A DNA stretch of 10,961 nucleotides from an uncultured bacterium (GTDB taxonomy: Bacteria > Chloroflexota > Anaerolineae > JACIWP01): NCBI GenBank assembly GCA_903872005.1, contig CAIQJD010000578.1:1-10961 (forward strand). The letters run 5' to 3'. The position numbers were made by a program, and so were the translations under genes. How positions within the stretch are numbered: the first letter of the stretch is position 1; each line of letters begins with the position of its first letter. The notes under the pieces were generated by a model. It did no database searches, had not been told where the DNA came from, and saw only the letters and a list, made by a program, of their open reading frames with translations. Positions 6,409-10,961 of this stretch are shown piece by piece.

Positions 6409-8049
6409 GTGGGCAGAACGGTGCGCTGGCAGTCCATCGTCATATTGCTCCTGGCGCTGGCCGCCCTGGCCGGCCTGCTTTCCCTGGCTTCGAGGCCGGC
6501 GGTTGCGCCGGCGGCCGGCCCCCAGGTCGGCGGGACCTACATCGAGGGCGTGGCCGGCATCCCCCAATCCCTCAACCCGCTCCTCTCCCAATACAACGAG
6601 CTTGACCGCGACCTGTGCGTGCTCATCTTCGAGGGCCTGACGGATTTCAACGTGCGCGGCGAGATCGTCCCGCGCCTGGCCCAACGCTGGGAAATCACCG
6701 CCGACGGCCTGACCTATACCTTCTATCTGCGCGAAGATGTCCGCTGGCACGACGGCGCGCCCTTCACCGCCGATGATGTGCTCTACACCTATGGCGTGAT
6801 GGCCGACGCCGATTTCCGGGCGTTGGACGCCAGCGGGCTGTTCGATATGTGGTCGGGCGTCAAGGTCGAGAAGGCCGGCGACTATACGGTGAAGTTCACC
6901 CTGAGCGAGCCGTATGCGCCCTTCCTGGACTACACCACCATCGGGCTGTTGCCGGCGCACCTCCTCGCCAAGATCGAGCCGCGCTTGCTGCCCAAGGCGC
7001 AATTCAACGCCCAGCCGGTCGGGACCGGCCCCTTCAAGGTAGTCTCCGTCAACGCGCAGCAGATGATCCTGGCTGCCAATAGCGACTATTACGCCACGCG
7101 GCCGCGCCTGGATAGCGTGATCTTTCGCTTCTATCCCGACGCCGAAAGCCTCCTGCCGGCCTACCAGAAGGGGGAGATTGACGGCATCAGCCAGGCGACG
7201 ACGGGGATGCTGGCGCGTCTGCGCGTGGAACGGAACCTGAAACTCTATTCGGCGCGTCTGGCAAAGTACGCGCTGGTGCTGTACAACCTGAACAGCAAGG
7301 ACCTCCCCTTCTTCCAGCAGGTGGAAGTGCGTCAGGCGCTCAACGCCGGCACAGATCGGGCCGCCATCGTGCGCCAGGTCTTGGGCGGCCAGGGCGAGCC
7401 GGCCTACGGCCCCTTCATCCCCGACACCTGGGCCTATGATAGCTCGGCGCTCCTGGCCGAGTACGACGTGAACAAGGCCAAGCAACTGCTGGAGCAGGCC
7501 GGCTGGGTGGATGCTAATGGCGACGGCGTGCGCGAGAAAGACGGTCGCAAGCTCCAGTTCGCGCTCCTCACCAGCGACGACGCGACCTGGACGCGCGTCG
7601 CCAGCGAGCTGAGCCGGCAATGGGCGGCCCTGGGAGTCCAGGCTGCGCCGGAGAACGTCGCCTTCTCGCGGTTGGTGGGACAATTCCTTTACCCGCGCCG
7701 CTTTGAAGCGATCTTGATTGCGCCGGAGTTCGCCGGCGATCCCGACCCCTATCCCTTCTGGCACTCCACACAGGCCGTGTTGAAAGGGCAGAACTGGAGC
7801 GGTTTCGCCAATCGCCGCGCCGACGAGGTGATGGAGCAAGCGCGCGTCACCCACGACATGCCGCGTCGCCTGGAGCTGTATCGCGAGTTTCAGCGCATCT
7901 TTGCCGAGCAAGCGCCGGCCTTGCCGCTGTATTACCCGATCTATACCTATGCCATCGACGCGCGGGTGCAGGATGTCCAGGTGGCCCCCATGACCAAGCC
8001 CAGCGACCGTTTCCGCACGATCATGCAATGGAGCGCGCCGGCGCGCTAG
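6409..8049 (+). CDS. ABC transporter substrate-binding protein, family 5 (OppA/DppA type)
   Basis: A 546-residue extracytoplasmic solute-binding protein, the usual size for family 5 (SBP_bac_5), which captures peptides, oligosaccharides or nickel for an ABC importer. A basic N-terminus (VGRTVRWQS) and one hydrophobic segment (about 10-27) form an export signal or anchor. No lipobox cysteine is present, so it is not an ordinary lipoprotein; AVA-PAAG near 31-36 could be a signal peptidase site. Family signatures follow: ADGLTYTFYLREDVRWHDG and PFTADDV (about 98-124), then PVGTGPFKV (about 203-211). DANGDGVREKDG (about 368-379) resembles a calcium-loop segment frequent in this family. GTG 6409 is chosen because GGGGAG (6392-6397) precedes it; an upstream TTG at 6382 would add nine residues with no ribosome binding site. 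No permease or ATPase gene is in the window. The ligand is unknown. Confidence 0.93.
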   Translation: MGRTVRWQSIVILLLALAALAGLLSLASRPAVAPAAGPQVGGTYIEGVAGIPQSLNPLLSQYNELDRDLCVLIFEGLTDFNVRGEIVPRLAQRWEITADGLTYTFYLREDVRWHDGAPFTADDVLYTYGVMADADFRALDASGLFDMWSGVKVEKAGDYTVKFTLSEPYAPFLDYTTIGLLPAHLLAKIEPRLLPKAQFNAQPVGTGPFKVVSVNAQQMILAANSDYYATRPRLDSVIFRFYPDAESLLPAYQKGEIDGISQATTGMLARLRVERNLKLYSARLAKYALVLYNLNSKDLPFFQQVEVRQALNAGTDRAAIVRQVLGGQGEPAYGPFIPDTWAYDSSALLAEYDVNKAKQLLEQAGWVDANGDGVREKDGRKLQFALLTSDDATWTRVASELSRQWAALGVQAAPENVAFSRLVGQFLYPRRFEAILIAPEFAGDPDPYPFWHSTQAVLKGQNWSGFANRRADEVMEQARVTHDMPRRLELYREFQRIFAEQAPALPLYYPIYTYAIDARVQDVQVAPMTKPSDRFRTIMQWSAPAR

Positions 8050-8115
8050 GGCCTGGCTCGGTTTTCATCCCACCTGACCATCGCGCCCCCATCAGAACCG
8101 ACGAGGAGGAACCCC

Positions 8116-9243
8116 ATGCGCCTTTTGGATAGCGGAACCGTCTATGACGCCACGCAGGCGCGGCGCGAGCGACGCTTTTGCGCCTGGACCAGCCCATGCG
8201 TGATGAGCGACGGCCGGCTGCGCGTCGCCTTTCACTGCGGCAGCGCCAAGCAGGCTCCCGATGAGAACACGCTGGTCTGCGGCAGCGACGACGCCGGCAA
8301 GACCTGGCGCGTCGTCTGCGCCGGCCTGGAGCCGTTGAGCATCAACGGCGTCATCGGCTCGTGGCACGACGGCAAGATCAGCGAGGTCGCCCCGGGCCGG
8401 CTGATAGGCGCTTTCTGGTGGCTGGATCGCTCCGACCCCAGCCGGCCGATGTGCAACCCGGAGACGACCGGCACCCTCGCGGCGCGCATCTTCGTGATGG
8501 ACTCTTTCGATGCCGGCGCGACCTGGGTCAACCGGCGTGAAGTGGATGTGAGCGCCTTCCCGGCCGTCGCCCTGATGGGACCGCCCCTCAAGCTCGCCAA
8601 CGGCGACATTGCCGTCTACAGCGAATCGTGGAAGGACTATTACGATACCAGCGAGGGCGAGCATCACGCCATCATCTCCATCTCTCACGATGGCGGCCAG
8701 ACCTTCGAGCCGGCCCGCGCCGTCGCCAACGACCCGGCCAATGTGGTCTTCTTCTGGGATCAGCGCCTGACGGTGGATCCGCACAGCGGCGAGATGCTGG
8801 GCATGTTCTGGACGCATGACCGGCGCGCCGGCCAGGATCGCAATACCCACATCGCCTGGGGCAGCGCCGATGGCAAGAGTTGGACCTACCCCGTGGATAC
8901 TGGCTTCGCCGGCCAAATCCCCTCGCCGCTGGTCCTGGCCGACGGCCGGCTGATGGCCGTTTACGTTCACCGCCACTATCCCCCGTCGTTGCGCGCTATT
9001 CTCAGCCCGGATTACGGCAAGACCTGGGACGCCCAGAACGAGCTGATCTACTACGAGAAGAAGCTGGGCGGCGAGGCCGGCATGGGCGGCCAGCGCGCCA
9101 TCGCCGATTACTACGCCGACATGGCGGTCTGGAGCTTCGGGCATACCGAGGCGCGGCGCATGGCCGATGGCACGGTCTTCGTTACCTACTACGCCGGCGA
9201 CGCCGACCATCTGAGCGTCTACTGGGCGCGCCTGAGCGTGTGA
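8116..9243 (+). CDS. Cytosolic sialidase-like beta-propeller protein with five Asp-boxes
   Basis: A 375-residue protein with five Asp-box motifs (S/T-x-D-x-G-x-T/S-W/F): SDDAGKTW at 57-64, SFDAGATW at 130-137, SHDGGQTF at 190-197, SADGKSW at 250-256 and SPDYGKTW at 297-304. The 50-75 residue spacing suggests a six-bladed sialidase-type propeller (BNR/exo-sialidase superfamily). There is no signal peptide or membrane segment, so it should be cytosolic. No clear FRIP motif or full sialidase Arg triad can be assigned by eye, so sialidase activity is not established; other glycoside-processing or unknown roles are open. All six cysteines (22, 28, 41, 55, 68, 113) lie in the first third. An excellent ribosome binding site, AGGAGG (8104-8109), sits 6 bases before ATG 8116. 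It is likely the first gene of a unit with the next two genes. Confidence 0.85.
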   Translation: MRLLDSGTVYDATQARRERRFCAWTSPCVMSDGRLRVAFHCGSAKQAPDENTLVCGSDDAGKTWRVVCAGLEPLSINGVIGSWHDGKISEVAPGRLIGAFWWLDRSDPSRPMCNPETTGTLAARIFVMDSFDAGATWVNRREVDVSAFPAVALMGPPLKLANGDIAVYSESWKDYYDTSEGEHHAIISISHDGGQTFEPARAVANDPANVVFFWDQRLTVDPHSGEMLGMFWTHDRRAGQDRNTHIAWGSADGKSWTYPVDTGFAGQIPSPLVLADGRLMAVYVHRHYPPSLRAILSPDYGKTWDAQNELIYYEKKLGGEAGMGGQRAIADYYADMAVWSFGHTEARRMADGTVFVTYYAGDADHLSVYWARLSV

Positions 9244-9311
9244 ACGGTCGGGGAACTGTAGCATCGGCTCTAGAACGATATGAATCATAGCATAGTCAAG
9301 GAGAATGTCTC

Positions 9312-10214
9312 ATGTCGCAACCCCTACGCATCGTCTCCATCGGAGCGCATCCGGCCGACGTCTTCGACCAAAGCGGCGGCACCATGGCCCATCATACGGC
9401 GCGCGGCGACTACGTCGCGGCCGTCTCCCTGACCCACGGCGCGCGCGTCCATGACACGGTCATCAGCGACGCGATGTATCACAAGAAGGAGATCCCCGAA
9501 GCCGCCGAGCTGGAGCGCCTGATGGGCGACCGCTCCGACGTGAAGGCGCAGGAAATCCGCAAAGCCTGCAAGATCCTCGGCGTGGAGGATGTCTACTTCC
9601 TGGGCGCGGACGACGGCATCATGTTGGTCGAGCGGGACATCATCCGCCAGTTGGCGCGCCTGCTGCGCCAGATTCGCCCCGACATCGTCCTGACCCACTA
9701 CCCCTTCGAGGGCGACGGCATCGTGCGCTCGCACGCGGTGGCCGGCCAGATCGTGCTGCACGCCATGCAGTTCGCCGGCAGCGTGGACCCCGGCGACCGC
9801 AACCCGCCCCATCGCGCGGCCCAGGCATTCTTCTACGGCCAGGGCGCGACCCAGGTGCGCGGCGGCCTGTGGGACGCGCGCGGCGGGTACACCAACGACG
9901 TCTTTGTGGACATCACTGACGTGATTGATAAGAAGTTTGAGGCGATGGAATGCCTGGTGAGCCAGGGCTACGCCGGCGCGTATAACCGCAAGCGCACCGA
10001 GACATCCGATGGCGCGTTCGGCGGCGGCACTGTGGCTTATGGCGAAGGCTTCATCCGCATGAATGCCGAAGTCCACTACTACCTGCCGATGACGCCCTAT
10101 TCGCTGAACCGCATCCACGAGTCCGACCATGAGATCATGCGCCGCTATTCGTGGCGTCTGCCCATGGCCGAATCGGACAGCATGGAATCTCGGCCGAAAC
10201 CGCTGAAAGAATAG
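9312..10214 (+). CDS. PIG-L/LmbE-fold metalloprotein with AHPAD motif (deacetylase-like or GalB-like hydratase)
   Basis: A 300-residue protein of the PIG-L superfamily, which includes N-acetylglucosaminyl-PI/mycothiol/bacillithiol zinc deacetylases and the hydratase GalB. The first motif, normally AHPDDxE, reads AHPADVFD (12-19) before GGT (22-24). His13 and Asp16 match zinc ligands of MshB-type enzymes, while the catalytic-base Asp is Ala15 and the Glu is Phe18. The third ligand is probably His141 in VRSHAVAGQ, after DIVLTHYPFEGDG (124-136). The C-terminal third (about 200-290) contains KKFEAMECLVSQGY, a helix typical of the family, and an Arg/Glu-rich end. The changed residue argues against standard amide hydrolysis; hydratase or other lyase activity is inferred from this and from the aldolase 22 bases downstream. 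AAGGAG (9298-9303) lies 8 bases before ATG 9312. The 68-base gap after the previous gene holds no clear promoter. Confidence 0.87.
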   Translation: MSQPLRIVSIGAHPADVFDQSGGTMAHHTARGDYVAAVSLTHGARVHDTVISDAMYHKKEIPEAAELERLMGDRSDVKAQEIRKACKILGVEDVYFLGADDGIMLVERDIIRQLARLLRQIRPDIVLTHYPFEGDGIVRSHAVAGQIVLHAMQFAGSVDPGDRNPPHRAAQAFFYGQGATQVRGGLWDARGGYTNDVFVDITDVIDKKFEAMECLVSQGYAGAYNRKRTETSDGAFGGGTVAYGEGFIRMNAEVHYYLPMTPYSLNRIHESDHEIMRRYSWRLPMAESDSMESRPKPLKE

Positions 10215-10236
10215 CCCGACGAAGTGAGGAGAGACG

Positions 10237-10961
10237 ATGTTCTACTTACTGGAGAACGCGCTTGAATTGAAGCGGCGCTGGCGCGCCGGCCAAGTCACCT
10301 GCGGCATCTGGATGGATCTGGTGGATCCCTGCGTGGCCGAGTTGTTGGGCGGCCTGGGCTACGACTGGACGCTGATTGACAGCGAGCATGGCCCGATTGA
10401 CATTTCGACGTTGCAGACCATGCTCATCGGCCTCAAGCCTTCCAAGACCGTGCCCATCGTGCGCGTCCCCTGGAACGATCAGGTGGTCATCAAGCGCACG
10501 TTGGACGTCGGCGCGATGGGCCTGGTCGTGCCGTTGGTGCGGACGGCGCAGGATGTGCGCGATGCCATCTCCTACGCCAAGTACCCGCCCCAGGGCATCC
10601 GCGGCTGCGCGCCGCGCCGCGCTTCGGACTATGGCCGGTCGTACAACGAGTATCTGCAATACGCCAACGAAGCCACCATCGTTATCGTGCAGATCGAGCA
10701 TATTGACGCGGTGCGGAACCTGGACGAAATCCTGGCCGTGCCTGGCCTGGATGCCATCTTCGTCGGGCCGGCCGATCTCTCCAACTCCATGGGCTTCGTC
10801 GGGCGCATTGACGCCCCCGAAGTGCAGAAAGTCATGGACGAAGTGCTGCAAAAGGCGCACCGAGCCGGCGTCTATGCCGGCCTGGCGACCAGCGGCGGCG
10901 TCGAAGAGATGGGCCGCTGGGTAGAGCGGGGCGTGCAATTCCTGCCCGTGACCGGCGACCG
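10237..10961 (+). CDS. HpcH/HpaI-family class II aldolase, 3' truncated
   Basis: Open to the right edge, with 241 complete codons visible of a family usually 250-270 residues long. These Mg/Mn/Co-dependent enzymes reversibly cleave 4-hydroxy-2-oxo acids to pyruvate plus an aldehyde; members include HpaI (4-hydroxy-2-oxoheptanedioate) and GarL (2-keto-3-deoxyglucarate). Catalytic positions of E. coli HpaI map with a near-constant offset: His51 in DSEHGP, Arg76 in VRVPW, Asp90 in LDVGAMG, and metal ligands Glu154 in VQIEH and Asp180 in VGPADLS. The GAMGLVVP and GIRGCAPRRAS stretches are typical. GAGGAG (10226-10231) lies 5 bases before ATG 10237, and the preceding gene ends 22 bases upstream, so both are likely co-transcribed. 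The exact substrate is not readable. Citrate-lyase-beta-like relatives are less likely given the DxEHGP and GPADLS motifs. Confidence 0.93.
   Translation, partial: MFYLLENALELKRRWRAGQVTCGIWMDLVDPCVAELLGGLGYDWTLIDSEHGPIDISTLQTMLIGLKPSKTVPIVRVPWNDQVVIKRTLDVGAMGLVVPLVRTAQDVRDAISYAKYPPQGIRGCAPRRASDYGRSYNEYLQYANEATIVIVQIEHIDAVRNLDEILAVPGLDAIFVGPADLSNSMGFVGRIDAPEVQKVMDEVLQKAHRAGVYAGLATSGGVEEMGRWVERGVQFLPVTGD

Noticed and set aside
6340..8028. 562-codon reverse-strand open frame
   Set aside because: Fully antisense to the family-5 binding protein gene; no recognisable motif and no ribosome binding site.
8092..9288. 398-codon reverse-strand open frame
   Set aside because: Antisense to the Asp-box protein gene; composition bias only.

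Overview
The window is a GC-rich, densely packed bacterial chromosome segment in which every supported gene lies on the + strand. It carries nine genes plus a tenth cut by the right edge; the first is cut by the left edge. The gene content (Na+-pumping decarboxylase beta subunit, short SecG, family-5 solute-binding protein, class IV aminotransferase), the very high density of GCCGGC and the palindromic intergenic repeats fit a Chloroflexota bacterium (Anaerolineae-like). That placement is inference; there is no rRNA or other marker gene.

Layout. (1) 1-1773: the end of oadB, followed 7 bases later by a tyrosine-recombinase-fold protein that has lost most of its catalytic residues, including the tyrosine. 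(2) 1774-1897: a spacer filled by a 25-bp-arm palindrome. (3) 1898-2968: an L-asparaginase of the Rhizobium etli AnsA type with its Cys/Lys/Asp/Cys centre intact. (4) 2969-3121: a spacer made of two palindromic repeat units. (5) 3122-4087: a single-pass membrane protein with a cytosolic helical part and a TPR part, then a likely terminator. (6) 4184-5950: a well-formed sigma70-type promoter driving a class IV PLP aminotransferase and a TauE/SafE-type exporter as a two-gene operon. (7) 5969-6256: a strong extended -10 promoter and secG with a GTG start, followed by a GC-rich hairpin and a terminator-like structure. (8) 6409-8049: a family-5 (peptide/nickel/sugar type) ABC substrate-binding protein with an N-terminal export signal but no lipobox. 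(9) 8116-10961: a likely catabolic operon of a cytosolic Asp-box beta-propeller protein, a PIG-L-fold protein with an altered AHPAD motif, and an HpcH/HpaI-family class II aldolase running off the edge.

The most interesting parts are the apparently inactive recombinase coupled to oadB, and the 3' operon. In that operon the PIG-L-fold protein keeps its apparent zinc ligands but lacks the catalytic Asp of the deacetylases. Because it sits next to a pyruvate-type aldolase, a hydratase plus aldolase pair (as in gallate/protocatechuate meta-cleavage, where GalB is a PIG-L-fold hydratase) is a plausible alternative to the default deacetylase annotation. The other genes look like ordinary housekeeping or transport functions.
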